Source: Candidatus Scalindua sp.
Lineage (GTDB): Bacteria; Planctomycetota; Brocadiia; Brocadiales; Scalinduaceae
Direction of reading: 5' to 3'
Assembly: GCA_031316155.1 (NCBI GenBank)
Contig: JALDRB010000008.1
Location: forward strand, 62,001 to 126,000
DNA length: 64,000 nt
Shown here: positions 37,058-46,879 of the stretch, one piece after another
Position numbering within the stretch: position 1 is the first letter of the stretch
How the letters are laid out: each line of letters begins with the position of its first letter
Position numbers and translations under genes: made by a program
Notes under the pieces: generated by a model
Seen by the model: only the letters and a program-made list of their open reading frames with translations
Databases searched by the model: none
What the model was told of the DNA's origin: nothing

Positions 37058-38326
37058 TTACTCTATTTGATTATCAGCTTCCACCGCTTTCAGAAGTTGA
37101 TCTGAGATCTCAGGAAGACTGTAATTTACTCGGTTCCATGAGGGGAGTAGTTTTGCTTCGTGCGGTCCCTTACTCTGCTCCCATGCGGTCCACAGGAATG
37201 CCCGGAAGTGTCTCACCGTGAGTTCTTCCTGATACCTGTCGTAGATAAGGTCATTAACATCAGCATCATCGCTGTAAGCCTTAATGAATTTGAGGGCGTT
37301 ATCATAATAAGTATGCAGCATCATATCTACAAAAGCGTCATCCATGGCGACACCGTGAGACCTCATATAAGTGAAGTAGAATTTAGCGATGTCTACCACC
37401 ATTCTGTGAAGTCCTTTGCTTGCATCTTCCGTTGATATATCCTGGTGTTTGTGTTCATAGTTAGGCACCAGATCTATCTGTGCAATCTTTCGGGGCATAA
37501 CTCTATTGTAAACTTCTGACAGAGTAGCGACCTCCAGACCCCAGTCGTAGGCGATATTAATCTCCCTGGCAAGCTGTTCTGTGAAACTGAACTCACCCGC
37601 TAACGGGTAGTTGAAAGTACGGTGGTATTTGAAGAAACGCCCCAATTCATGATGGCCCCGTCCAAACACAATATCGCTCATGACGTCAACAAAGGGGGTA
37701 ACAAAAAGCCGGGTTACCCTCCCCTTCATGACTCTTTCTGTAGGTGATATACGGGTATAGTAGCCCTTACAGAACTCAAAATCTCCGTTCGGATTGGCTG
37801 TGGGTTCGATGAGTCTTCCGAGGAGGATTCTATCATAGGTGACGATGTCGCAATCGTGAAGGGCAATTACATCACAATCTTCCCGTGCGAAGATATAACC
37901 AAGTGCAATCCAGACAGACTGCCCCTTTCCTTTTTCCCCCGTGGTGATATCCCGGTTTTGAATTTCCTGAAAGATTTGCTGGATACTGGGGCCGTCGATC
38001 CAGACTACCCGAACAAAACGTTTTGAGTTCGAGAGTCTGCTGAAGTATTCTTTTGCATGTTGATACTGGCTCTCCTCGGTGGTGCCTCCCAGTGCCACAA
38101 CAACATTGTAAAGGTAGCGAACCTGATCAATACTATCCATGATCCGATCCATCACTGCCGGATTTTCAAGTTCTGAAAAAAGGCATGGAAGAAGGAGGGT
38201 AATCCTGCAGTGTCTCGCATGTTCCTCCAGTTTGCGTTCAAGGTTTACCAGATACTCTTTTCGATCAAAAGAATCGTAAAGAGAATGGATAGTCGTGATC
38301 ATACCTTCCTGGTGAAAGTCGGCCAT
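37058..38326 (-). CDS. GT81-like glycosyltransferase (glucosyl-3-phosphoglycerate synthase type)
   Basis: 422 residues from ATG 38326 (AAAGGGA about 9 bases upstream); the TTG at 38344 is not needed. GT-A motifs: a metal-binding HDCDIV (157-162), PLAGEFSFTEQLAREI (about 241-256), WGLEVATL (about 262-269) and NYEHKHQD (289-296). This set matches the GT81/GpgS family, which transfers glucose from NDP-glucose to 3-phosphoglycerate. The dephosphorylated product, glucosylglycerate, is a compatible solute. No matching phosphatase is seen nearby. The next gene on the same strand upstream is glycogen phosphorylase, which could supply glucose-1-phosphate for the donor. Confidence 0.75.
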   Translation of the reverse strand: MADFHQEGMITTIHSLYDSFDRKEYLVNLERKLEEHARHCRITLLLPCLFSELENPAVMDRIMDSIDQVRYLYNVVVALGGTTEESQYQHAKEYFSRLSNSKRFVRVVWIDGPSIQQIFQEIQNRDITTGEKGKGQSVWIALGYIFAREDCDVIALHDCDIVTYDRILLGRLIEPTANPNGDFEFCKGYYTRISPTERVMKGRVTRLFVTPFVDVMSDIVFGRGHHELGRFFKYHRTFNYPLAGEFSFTEQLAREINIAYDWGLEVATLSEVYNRVMPRKIAQIDLVPNYEHKHQDISTEDASKGLHRMVVDIAKFYFTYMRSHGVAMDDAFVDMMLHTYYDNALKFIKAYSDDADVNDLIYDRYQEELTVRHFRAFLWTAWEQSKGPHEAKLLPSWNRVNYSLPEISDQLLKAVEADNQIE

Positions 38327-38685
38327 ATCATTTGTCCCTTTCAATAACTCTTTAAAATTATGTCTTGAGGACGGAGCTTATTCGTCTTTAAAGAATCTAC
38401 GCGTCTCTCTCCACATCGAGGGATGATTATACGTGGAAGCCTGCAAAAATTCAATAACAAAACAGTAAGGAAAATCGGAACAATAAGTTTGAAACGGTCG
38501 GGAAGAAAGCAGATTTGTATGTTTGAATAAACAATTATGGTCAAGAGAAAAAGCACAGAATCTATTGTTCATGTATAGGAATTTCAATATTTTTTTATTT
38601 TTTGCGCTGAAGGTGCAAGTTCAAAATCCCTAAAACTGCCATGGAAGGCAGTTTTAGGGATTTTGGAAAAGTTGGTCAGGATAGC
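38327..38685. other. intergenic region between GT81-like gene and glycogen phosphorylase
   Basis: 359 bases; no gene. The right half is filled by repeat-A copy 3. The left half shows no recognisable promoter. Confidence 0.5.
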
Positions 38686-38695
38686 CTAACTTGAG
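38577..38695 (+). repeat. repeat family A, copy 3 (overlaps the 3' end of glycogen phosphorylase)
   Basis: Same architecture as copy 2: TATAGGAATTTCAATA left end, small hairpin TTGCGC/GTGCAA, large hairpin 38623-38664 with a perfect 18-base stem (AAAATCCCTAAAACTGCC and its complement), then GTCAGGATAGCCTAACTTGAG. The right end supplies the stop codon and the last residues of the glycogen phosphorylase gene, read on the opposite strand. The long stem could also work as a terminator for either strand. Confidence 0.85.
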
Positions 38696-40800
38696 ACTTC
38701 TTTCAGTGCAGGCCGATAATACTTTAAAGCGTATTCTTTCACCATCCGGCGCGCGCTGAATGCCGCCCCGGAGCTTTTTATAGATTCCTTCATTAATCTG
38801 ACCCACTCTTGAGGAACTCCGTCCTGATCCTGATTGTAATAGAGAGGAACAACATCATTCTCCAGCAGCCGATAAATTGATTCAGCATCTCCGGTATCTG
38901 ATCCGCTTTCCTTAAAGGCCCAGCCGTTTTTACCGTTGTACCCCTCCAGCCACCATCCGTCAAGTATACTGAGCTGTGGAACACCATTGAGAGAAGCCTT
39001 CATTCCGCTTGTCCCTGAAGCTTCCATCGGCGGAACGGGATTATTAAGCCAGACATCAACACCGTGCACAAGATATTGGGCAAGTTGTTCATTATAATTC
39101 TCAATAAAGGCGATATGGCCGCCCATGGCTGGGTCGCAAACCTTATTAAAGACTTTCTGAAGTATTCTTTTACCCTCGTCATCAGCGGGATGTGCCTTTC
39201 CCGCGAATATTATCTGCACCGGCCTCCACCGGTTATTCAGGAGCCGTTTCAGACGCTCCAGATCTGAAAAGATCAGGAATGATCTCTTATAGGTTGCAAA
39301 GCGGCGCGCGAATCCGATGGTTAAGGCGAGAGGATCCAGAAGCGTGCCTCCCGAAATTACTTTCAGCGGATCAGCCCTCTCTTCTACCCACTCTTTGCGT
39401 GCAAGTTCCCTCACCGCATTTACCAGTTTTGTCTTCGTCCAACTATAAACCTGCCATAGATCCTGGTTCGGAATGTCCTCAACAGCCTTCCACAGGTCGG
39501 GACTATCGTGATGCTGTTTCCAGTCCGGGCCGAGATACTTGTTGAAAAGAAGTTCCATCTTCGGCTCTAACCAGGTAGGCACATGCACACCGTTGGTTAT
39601 GTAATCAATAGGAACATCATCTACTTTTTTATCGGGCCACAATGAATTCCACATTTGACGAGAAACTTCTCCATGTTTTTTACTGACACCGTTATGATAT
39701 GCCGTCAGATTCAAGGCAAGCACAGCCATATTGAATCCGGCAGTAGGATTTTCAGGGTGTAACCCCAGACGGAAGAAAGAGTCACGGCTCAATCCGAAAT
39801 GGGAATAGTAACTGCTGAAATACTTGTCCATGAGATGGAACGGGAAAACGTCAATTCCTGCAGGAACCGGGGTATGGGTTGTAAAAATTGATGTTTTCCG
39901 GGTGTTTTGGACAGCATCATCATAACTCATACCTTTGTTTATTCGGGTTCTTACTCTCTCAAGCAGTGCAAATGAGGTGTGTCCTTCATTAAGATGCAAA
40001 AGGTAATCATCTATTCCAACTGCCCGCAGGACTTCGCTGCCGCCAATTCCGAGAACAAGTTCCTGCAACAGCCTGTGCTCGATATCGCCAACATACAGTT
40101 GTGATGAAATTGATCTGTGCCAGGGGACATTTATTTCAACATCGGTATCCATGAGATAGAGAGTAACCCGGCCGACATGGACTTTCCAGAGGGCAATATG
40201 GATCGGGGGATCAGTAAATGGAACTTTAACTACTAACTGTTCTCCCTGTTTATCCAGTGCTCTCGTAATAGGGGTTACGTCTCTGTCCAGGGTTTCATCG
40301 ACACTTTCCTGCCAGCCGTCAATACGGATTTTCTGTCGGAAATAACCTTCGGGATACATAAATCCGATTGCAACCAGCGGAATACCGAGGTCGCTGCACT
40401 CCTTGATATGGTCTCCGGCCAGAAAACCCAGTCCTCCGGCATAAAAGGGAAGGGAGTGATGGAGGCCGTACTCCGCAGAAAAATACGCAACTGGCAGGCA
40501 GACTGAACCGGCAATGTTCTCAGTGAACCAGCAATTATTTATTCCCATGTAACGGTTGAATTCAGTCATGGCTTCATCATACTGTTTCAAATATTGAGAA
40601 TTATTGGCAGCTGATTCCAGAATCTCAGATGGAATTTCTCTGAGCATCTTGACAGGATTGTGAACGCACTCTTTCCATACCTGCCTGTCCAGCGATTTAA
40701 AAAGCATCCTCGCTGCCGGATTCCAGCTCCACCAAAGGTTATACGCCATCTCGCCGAGACCGGCTATTCTTTCCGGCATTTTAGAGAAATTTTTTGCCAT
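38686..40800 (-). CDS. glgP: glycogen/alpha-glucan phosphorylase (GT35, short bacterial type)
   Basis: 704 residues, the length of the short phosphorylases (Thermotoga/archaeal type), not the 800+ of E. coli GlgP. It starts MAKNFSKMPERIAGLGEMAY with WWSWNPAARMLF near 24. GLHHSLPFYAGGLGFLAGDH and the PLP site SGTSGMKASLNGVPQLSILDGWWLEG (Lys in GMKAS) are clear. It releases glucose-1-phosphate from alpha-glucans with phosphate. The last residues (VSS) and stop lie in repeat-A copy 3, so the natural C-terminus may have been replaced. Its start is divergent, 116 bases, from the acyl-CoA synthetase gene; the gap is AT-rich and likely holds both promoters. Confidence 0.93.
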   Translation of the reverse strand: MAKNFSKMPERIAGLGEMAYNLWWSWNPAARMLFKSLDRQVWKECVHNPVKMLREIPSEILESAANNSQYLKQYDEAMTEFNRYMGINNCWFTENIAGSVCLPVAYFSAEYGLHHSLPFYAGGLGFLAGDHIKECSDLGIPLVAIGFMYPEGYFRQKIRIDGWQESVDETLDRDVTPITRALDKQGEQLVVKVPFTDPPIHIALWKVHVGRVTLYLMDTDVEINVPWHRSISSQLYVGDIEHRLLQELVLGIGGSEVLRAVGIDDYLLHLNEGHTSFALLERVRTRINKGMSYDDAVQNTRKTSIFTTHTPVPAGIDVFPFHLMDKYFSSYYSHFGLSRDSFFRLGLHPENPTAGFNMAVLALNLTAYHNGVSKKHGEVSRQMWNSLWPDKKVDDVPIDYITNGVHVPTWLEPKMELLFNKYLGPDWKQHHDSPDLWKAVEDIPNQDLWQVYSWTKTKLVNAVRELARKEWVEERADPLKVISGGTLLDPLALTIGFARRFATYKRSFLIFSDLERLKRLLNNRWRPVQIIFAGKAHPADDEGKRILQKVFNKVCDPAMGGHIAFIENYNEQLAQYLVHGVDVWLNNPVPPMEASGTSGMKASLNGVPQLSILDGWWLEGYNGKNGWAFKESGSDTGDAESIYRLLENDVVPLYYNQDQDGVPQEWVRLMKESIKSSGAAFSARRMVKEYALKYYRPALKEVSS

Positions 40801-40916
40801 CTGTTAAAACAAAAAGAAATTTTATCTTTCCAAAAGTAAATATAACTATATAATTTTTTTTATACTTTGTATAGTGATTTTTGTAATTTTGTCATAAGAG
40901 AGAAAATATTGTAACC

Positions 40917-43607
40917 ATGTCTAATCCTAAGAAAAGGCTTCGCAATCCTGTAAAAAGCATATTTAATCCTTCAACAATAGCGCTCATTGGCGCTACTGAG
41001 AGAGACGGTTCTGTCGGGAAGACAATCATGGAAAACCTCCTGCTCAACAAGGAGAGAAAAATCTTTCCGGTAAATCCGAACAGGGACAAAGTGCTTGGTG
41101 TGAAGTGCTATAAAAATATTTGTGATGTTCCTGAGCAGATTGATCTGGCAGTAGTCGTAACTCCGGCACGAATAGTTCCGGAGTCAGTGGAAGAGTGTGG
41201 TAGGGCAGGAGTTGAGGGTATCATAATAATCTCTGCAGGTTTCAGAGAGATCGGTAAGGAAGGGAGAGATCTTGAATACCGGATAGATACAATCCGGAAG
41301 CAACACGGGATGAGAATCATAGGACCAAACTGCATGGGAATAATACGTCCTAATATAGGCTTAAATGCATCATTTTTCAAGGCGAATCCCGAGCCCGGCA
41401 ACATCGCCTTTATTTCTCAGAGTGGTGCACTCGGGAGTGCCATACTGGATTGGGCTATCAGCTCGAATATAGGCTTCAGTATGTTTACTTCCCTCGGTTC
41501 AATGCTTGATGTTGATGTAAGCGATCTGATTGATTTTCTGGGAGACGACCCTGATACAAAAAGCATTATGATTTACATGGAGAGTGTCGGCAATGCAAAA
41601 AAATTCATGAGTGCTGCAAAGGGGTATGCACGGAACAAACCCATTATAATTGTAAAACCGGGAAGATATGCAGAAAGCGCGAAGGCTGCTCTCTCACATA
41701 CCGGTGCAATAGCAGGAGATGATCAGGTGTATGATGCCGCATTCAAAAGGGTTGGTGTTGTCAGGGTAAAAAACGTCGCAGAATTATTTGACGTTGCTGC
41801 CGTTCTTGACTCAAAGAATCTTCCCAAAAGCCAGAGACTGGCAATTATTACCAATGCCGGTGGACCGGGAGTTATGGCTACCGATGCACTCATTGAACTG
41901 GGAGGGGAACTTGCAGATCTCTCTGAAAAAAGTTTGACAGACTTGAATGCATCCCTGCCACCTTACTGGAGTAAGGGTAATCCCGTAGATGTGTTGGGAG
42001 ACGCAGACAAAGAGAGGTATTTGAAAGCCATCAATATCTGTTTACATGACTCAGGTGTTGACGGAGTTTTAATCATCTATACACCTCAGGGAGCAACAGA
42101 ACCGCAGGAGCTTGCAGAAACCGTTGTTGAAATTTCCAGAAATGCATGGAAACCAATCTTAACTGCATGGATTGGTGGGGAGGATATTCAGAAAGCGAGA
42201 AAGAATTTGCTGCAAAACGGTATCCCTACGTATGAAACACCCGAGGATGCCGTTAAGACCTATCTCTACATGTACAGCTATTTCAGAAATCTCAAATTAT
42301 TGTACGAAACACCGGTCGAACTGCCTACAGATCTTGCACCTCCAAAACATAATTTAAAAGCACTCATCAGAAAGTCGGTTGCGGAAGGGAGATATATTCT
42401 TACCGAAGAGGAATCCAAACGGTTTTTAATCAACTACGGGATTCCAACGACAAGGCCCTATATGAGCAGAGATGTTGACGATGCGGTATCCATTGCGCAT
42501 ACAATCGGTTATCCGGTTGTACTGAAAATCGCATCTCCGGACATTACTCACAAAAGTGACGTAGGCGGTATTATGGCGGGAATCCATACTGAGGAAGGTT
42601 TAAGGGAGGGATATGCAGTTTTACTGAAGAATGTGAGGGAAAGCGTTCCGCAAGCAAGGATTTCAGGCGTAACAGTTCAGAAGATGCTGCTGAATCTGGA
42701 TTATGAGCTTATCCTGGGGGTAAAGAAGGATAAAGACTTCGGTTCTGTTATCATCTTTGGTATGGGAGGTACAGCAGTAGAAATATTCAAGGATGTTTCT
42801 ATAGGGCTCCCTCCGCTCAATCAGACTCTTGCAAAAAGGCTCATGGAAGAGACAAAGGTGTACCAAATGCTGAAAGGGTTCAGGGGAAGAACTCCGGCTG
42901 ATATGAGACTGCTGGAGCAGATTCTGGTAAATTTTTCAGATTTGATCGCAGATTTCCCGGAGATTGCAGAGATGGACATAAACCCGCTCGCGGTATCGAA
43001 TGGCAAACCCTGTGCCCTCGATGCCAGAATCATTCTTGAAAGAGAACCGTTTTCTCATCCTCTTCCATATCCTCATCTGGTGATTACCCCCTATCCCACG
43101 AGATACGTTACCCCCTGGAAACTCTCAGATGGAACGGAAGTAACCCTGAGGCCGATCAGGCCGGAAGACGAACCGATGGAACAGGAAATGCTTAAGTCGC
43201 TGTCAAAAGAAGCTCTGGTAGGGAGATTTTTTCAGGCGATCAAGGATATCACGCATGAGATGCTCATCCGGTTCTGCAACATTGATTACGACAGGGAAAT
43301 GGCTATTGTGGCAGAATTGAAAGAAGACAAAAAGAGAAGGATCATTGGTATCGGGAGATTGATTATTGAGCCTGATTTGAAGAATGCCGAGTTTGCCGTT
43401 GTTGTCCATGATATCTATCAGGGGAAAGGTCTGGGCCATAAGCTCATAGATACATTGATAGGGATCGCACAGGAAAAAGAGATCGAGAAGATATATGGCA
43501 TTGTTCTGACAGACAATGACAGGATGATAATGCTCTGCAGGGAACTGGGATTTACGGTAAAACCTCTGCCGGATGGAATCAGCATCGTTGAATTAGAGTT
43601 AAAGTAA
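40917..43607 (+). CDS. ADP-forming acetyl/acyl-CoA synthetase fused to a GNAT acetyltransferase
   Basis: 896 residues. Order: CoA-binding domain (about 12-145, STIALIGATERDGSVGK), succinyl-CoA-ligase-like domains (about 150-460) with the phospho-His region KAALSHTGAIAGDD, ATP-grasp domain (about 480-705, PVVLKIASPDITHKSDVGG), and a C-terminal GNAT domain (about 735-890, GTEVTLRPIRPEDE, QGKGLGHKLIDTLI). The ADP-forming enzymes make ATP from acyl-CoA or run in reverse. When GNAT-fused, as in the Pat/YfiQ family, they can be protein lysine acetyltransferases with a non-catalytic synthetase part. The conserved His suggests catalysis here, but that is not certain. Divergent from glgP. Confidence 0.88.
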   Translation: MSNPKKRLRNPVKSIFNPSTIALIGATERDGSVGKTIMENLLLNKERKIFPVNPNRDKVLGVKCYKNICDVPEQIDLAVVVTPARIVPESVEECGRAGVEGIIIISAGFREIGKEGRDLEYRIDTIRKQHGMRIIGPNCMGIIRPNIGLNASFFKANPEPGNIAFISQSGALGSAILDWAISSNIGFSMFTSLGSMLDVDVSDLIDFLGDDPDTKSIMIYMESVGNAKKFMSAAKGYARNKPIIIVKPGRYAESAKAALSHTGAIAGDDQVYDAAFKRVGVVRVKNVAELFDVAAVLDSKNLPKSQRLAIITNAGGPGVMATDALIELGGELADLSEKSLTDLNASLPPYWSKGNPVDVLGDADKERYLKAINICLHDSGVDGVLIIYTPQGATEPQELAETVVEISRNAWKPILTAWIGGEDIQKARKNLLQNGIPTYETPEDAVKTYLYMYSYFRNLKLLYETPVELPTDLAPPKHNLKALIRKSVAEGRYILTEEESKRFLINYGIPTTRPYMSRDVDDAVSIAHTIGYPVVLKIASPDITHKSDVGGIMAGIHTEEGLREGYAVLLKNVRESVPQARISGVTVQKMLLNLDYELILGVKKDKDFGSVIIFGMGGTAVEIFKDVSIGLPPLNQTLAKRLMEETKVYQMLKGFRGRTPADMRLLEQILVNFSDLIADFPEIAEMDINPLAVSNGKPCALDARIILEREPFSHPLPYPHLVITPYPTRYVTPWKLSDGTEVTLRPIRPEDEPMEQEMLKSLSKEALVGRFFQAIKDITHEMLIRFCNIDYDREMAIVAELKEDKKRRIIGIGRLIIEPDLKNAEFAVVVHDIYQGKGLGHKLIDTLIGIAQEKEIEKIYGIVLTDNDRMIMLCRELGFTVKPLPDGISIVELELK

Positions 43608-43609
43608 TC

Positions 43610-46567
43610 TTAAAGATTTTTAACTTTCAGTTCCTTAATCATCTGACCCAATTCACCCATTTTCTTTAATGCGATGAGATCCTGGCCGGCTACTGCTCCG
43701 GCATTTTTTCCGAAACGTTTTTTTCTTTTTTCAGGATCAACCACTTCATCGAGTGCCTTAATACCTTCTTTCAGTAATTCAGCTTTACCAAGACGTTTCC
43801 CGAACTCTTTGTAAAGATCGACCTTGTTTTTATGCTGATATACATAGGGAAGGTATCCGTGTGACTTGTCAATCATCCGATCTAATGCTTTAATAGCCCT
43901 GAAAAGAAATTCTTCCGCCCCTTTCGGATGTCCTAACACAATCAGTTCACGTGCATGATAAGCGTGTATTACCGCTTCAAAAAGGAAGATTCCCTGTTCC
44001 AGGTTATAATCCAGAACATTATTTTGTTCCTGCTGTATTTTTCCTCTCTGTTTATGCTGGTTGATAATCTGCTCTTCGATGGTTAAACTGGTAGGGCGCA
44101 CAAATTTTGCTTCAACCTCCACTAAAAGATCATCTGTTTCCTGAAGCTGCCTCTTCGTTGGAACGAGGGCTGAGAGAAATTGCAGAATGAAACCATCCTG
44201 TAAGAGAATCGGGATTTCAAAAAGCTGAGCGATGCTGGTGATCTTTCCGGAATGTTGTCTGTCTTGATATTCAATAATTGCCTGAACCATTTTTCCGGAT
44301 AAACCATATCCGGATTCAAATTGAGAAGAGAGTAATGGTGTATGAAAATTTTTTCCGTTTGCTTGATCATGTTTCTCCTCATTAATCAGATCTAGAAGTC
44401 TGAAATAGGCCTCCATCAGACCGTTACGTATAGATGGAGGTGATTCTCTGAAAACCGTTACCAGTAATAAACTCATCCAGATATCACCATGCTCTTTGTG
44501 CAATTCTTTTTCGTAGTTACTGACCAGTTTTGTCTTGCGCAGTTTTGTAAATACCTCGTAAGCTTTCTTGAACCTGTAGAGTAAACTCTGTTCTTTTTCC
44601 TCGGGAGTCTCTTTCCTTTCCCACATGCTGAAGACTTCATCATGATAACAATGGATTATCTCCCACAGGTAAAGTTCGTTATACCTTTCCATCAGATCAA
44701 TCTCATGGTTGGTATATTTACCTGCTTCACTCCAGAATTCGAGGGCCTCCGGAATTAATTTGAGAGCTTTTTCTTTTCCTTCTATTCCCTTCCTCCAGTA
44801 GGCTTCTGCACATTGAATGGTCCTGTCCATTTTATCAATAGCTATTCTTCTCAGAAAACGGCGTATGTGCAGAGAATCGTTATTCTTAATAGAGAGCAAT
44901 GCTTTTTTTAGTAATTCTGTTGCCTTATTGATAGCAACATCAGGTTTTCCTATTCCCAGGGCTTCTGATCCCCTGATATATAACTGTGCGATGGTTATAT
45001 TTCTTTGAATTGTTTCCGAACGACAATTTACGGAATACTTTAGCGAATTCTTAATGGTTTCTTTGGCCTTCTTCCATTTCCCAAATTCTGCATAGGCAAG
45101 ACTCAAGTGATAGAGGTCTTCTGCTTTTTTCTCTTCCGGCTTGGATATCTGGACCTCTGACAGGTAGTGAGTTATACTTGTTTCAAACTCTAACTCCAGG
45201 TTAATAATTCCTTTCTCTTTAGGCCCGAGCCACAGTACATTCACCAGGGCCTTGCCTGATTTTTCATTGATCCGTAAGGGTTGAATTCCACCTCCCAAAT
45301 ATGGATTCTCCCTGATTACGCCAATGGCCATTACACTTTCGTTGAGATCAGTCTTAATCATGTCATGGTGAGTATAGATTTTATTTCGGCCGGTGAGAGG
45401 GTCTATCAAAACAAAGTTGAAACGCTTTGCATTACATTTTTCACGTGGTGAGAAATTATCAACATTATCAAAATGGGTGTAGGCCACACCCTGATAAAGA
45501 TACTCTGTCGAAATAGGGATACTGGCAAAATTGCCTCCATATTTTGCTACGAGCCAGGCACTGTTAAGGGTTCCCGGCATCCCGCCTGAACCAATCAGCA
45601 TATCAATATCACCTAAAGCTATCTCTAAGCCTTGTGACCAGTCATCATTTAAGACCCAGGTAATATTTCCTTCGGTAAGCACTCCAGAACCTTCGCTGAG
45701 CTCTTGGCCGATTTTGAAGAAATCTTTTTTACCCACATTAAAACCATTGTTTTTCAGTGCCTTATAAATATCCTCATGTCGTTTCCGCCAGAGAACAGCG
45801 ATTTTCACATTCCACCTGCTTTTGCCGTCTTTCTTTCCGGTAGAATCAAATCCTTCACCCAGTAATTTTACCATGAGATTAATATCCAGACTCCTGCTGA
45901 TTGAATGAAGAGCTTGTTCAAAAATCTTCTTTAAATCAATTTCCTTAAATTTTTCACTCACAATGATCTTAAACATATAATCATCCGGAAGATCCTGAAA
46001 GGCATAGATCTCACCTTCCTTAACAGATCCAAAGAGCACCGACGTAAGTGTTCTGATCTTCTCAGGATTGACAATGCCTTGCTGGGATTCTAATATATTT
46101 AAAACAAGATCAATTTGCCTTCCTTCAAAACAGTAACCCAGGGTTTCTCCATGAATCAGGGTGGGCCGTACAACCAGGGTAATGCTCTTTCGTTCGCCTT
46201 CGGTACCTTTCACTACAATGAACACATGCCGGGTATTCATCAATTCCCTCAACCACCAGACCTGCATTCCGCGATATCGAGATAAATTAATCGGATTGCC
46301 ATTCGTAACAATATATTTGCCGGCATGGGCAGAAATTCTTCCTACCATGATAGCCGATCCTACTACAAGCTCTCCCAGTGGTCCGTTTAGATCAACTAAT
46401 ATCTCCTCAGGGGCAATTTTCTCTTGTCGATTACCTGTCAGCAGACGGTTGGCATCCTTGACTTTAAGCCTGCGCAGATTAAGATCCCGCTTTGGTTCAA
46501 AAGAGATCTCTATTGCCTCTATTAAAGGTAGTATTTCTGCTTTATGTTCTGGAATGGCGGAGTTCAT
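43610..46567 (-). CDS. large protein with GlpX-like N-terminal domain and TPR/helical C-terminal half
   Basis: 985 residues, no signal peptide. Residues about 1-500: a segment GDIDMLIGSGGMPGTLNSAW followed by LVAKYGG looks like the class II fructose-1,6-bisphosphatase (GlpX) motif region (GxxGVDxxxGxGGxPEGVxxAAALxxxGG), but the upstream GlpX metal/phosphate motifs were not recognised. Residues about 510-985 are helical with TPR-like units (EDLYHLSLAYAEFGKWKKAKETI; ALGIGKPDVAINKATELLKKAL) and a conserved-looking HhH-like stretch near 770. The function could be a sugar-phosphate phosphatase with a scaffold, or a regulatory descendant of GlpX. Convergent with the acyl-CoA synthetase gene (2 bases apart). 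Confidence 0.45.
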   Translation of the reverse strand: MNSAIPEHKAEILPLIEAIEISFEPKRDLNLRRLKVKDANRLLTGNRQEKIAPEEILVDLNGPLGELVVGSAIMVGRISAHAGKYIVTNGNPINLSRYRGMQVWWLRELMNTRHVFIVVKGTEGERKSITLVVRPTLIHGETLGYCFEGRQIDLVLNILESQQGIVNPEKIRTLTSVLFGSVKEGEIYAFQDLPDDYMFKIIVSEKFKEIDLKKIFEQALHSISRSLDINLMVKLLGEGFDSTGKKDGKSRWNVKIAVLWRKRHEDIYKALKNNGFNVGKKDFFKIGQELSEGSGVLTEGNITWVLNDDWSQGLEIALGDIDMLIGSGGMPGTLNSAWLVAKYGGNFASIPISTEYLYQGVAYTHFDNVDNFSPREKCNAKRFNFVLIDPLTGRNKIYTHHDMIKTDLNESVMAIGVIRENPYLGGGIQPLRINEKSGKALVNVLWLGPKEKGIINLELEFETSITHYLSEVQISKPEEKKAEDLYHLSLAYAEFGKWKKAKETIKNSLKYSVNCRSETIQRNITIAQLYIRGSEALGIGKPDVAINKATELLKKALLSIKNNDSLHIRRFLRRIAIDKMDRTIQCAEAYWRKGIEGKEKALKLIPEALEFWSEAGKYTNHEIDLMERYNELYLWEIIHCYHDEVFSMWERKETPEEKEQSLLYRFKKAYEVFTKLRKTKLVSNYEKELHKEHGDIWMSLLLVTVFRESPPSIRNGLMEAYFRLLDLINEEKHDQANGKNFHTPLLSSQFESGYGLSGKMVQAIIEYQDRQHSGKITSIAQLFEIPILLQDGFILQFLSALVPTKRQLQETDDLLVEVEAKFVRPTSLTIEEQIINQHKQRGKIQQEQNNVLDYNLEQGIFLFEAVIHAYHARELIVLGHPKGAEEFLFRAIKALDRMIDKSHGYLPYVYQHKNKVDLYKEFGKRLGKAELLKEGIKALDEVVDPEKRKKRFGKNAGAVAGQDLIALKKMGELGQMIKELKVKNL

Positions 46568-46879
46568 TTTGTTGCTTATAAATATGTGTTTAGGAATTTT
46601 TTTATAATTACCGATTATGCAATGAGTTATAGTTTTGCAAATGCAGATTCCAATTGTAGAACGTTTTTCATGCTGGATGAGCTTAACTCGTTGCTTTCAA
46701 ACGTTAATAAATCATTTATAATACAGCAGTTCCTATATCCTTGAATTGTAACATTTAATCAAATACTAATGTTCTGAAGGTAAGATCCCTTTAAAAGAAT
46801 AATATGGTTAGATAAAACCATAGATAAATTTCCTTTTGTTTCATTGCACTACAATTTTACATTTTTACCTGAGAAGACC
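46568..46879. other. intergenic region
   Basis: 312 AT-rich bases upstream of the 985-residue protein gene. No gene, and no clear Shine-Dalgarno for that gene. Nothing structured was recognised. Confidence 0.45.
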
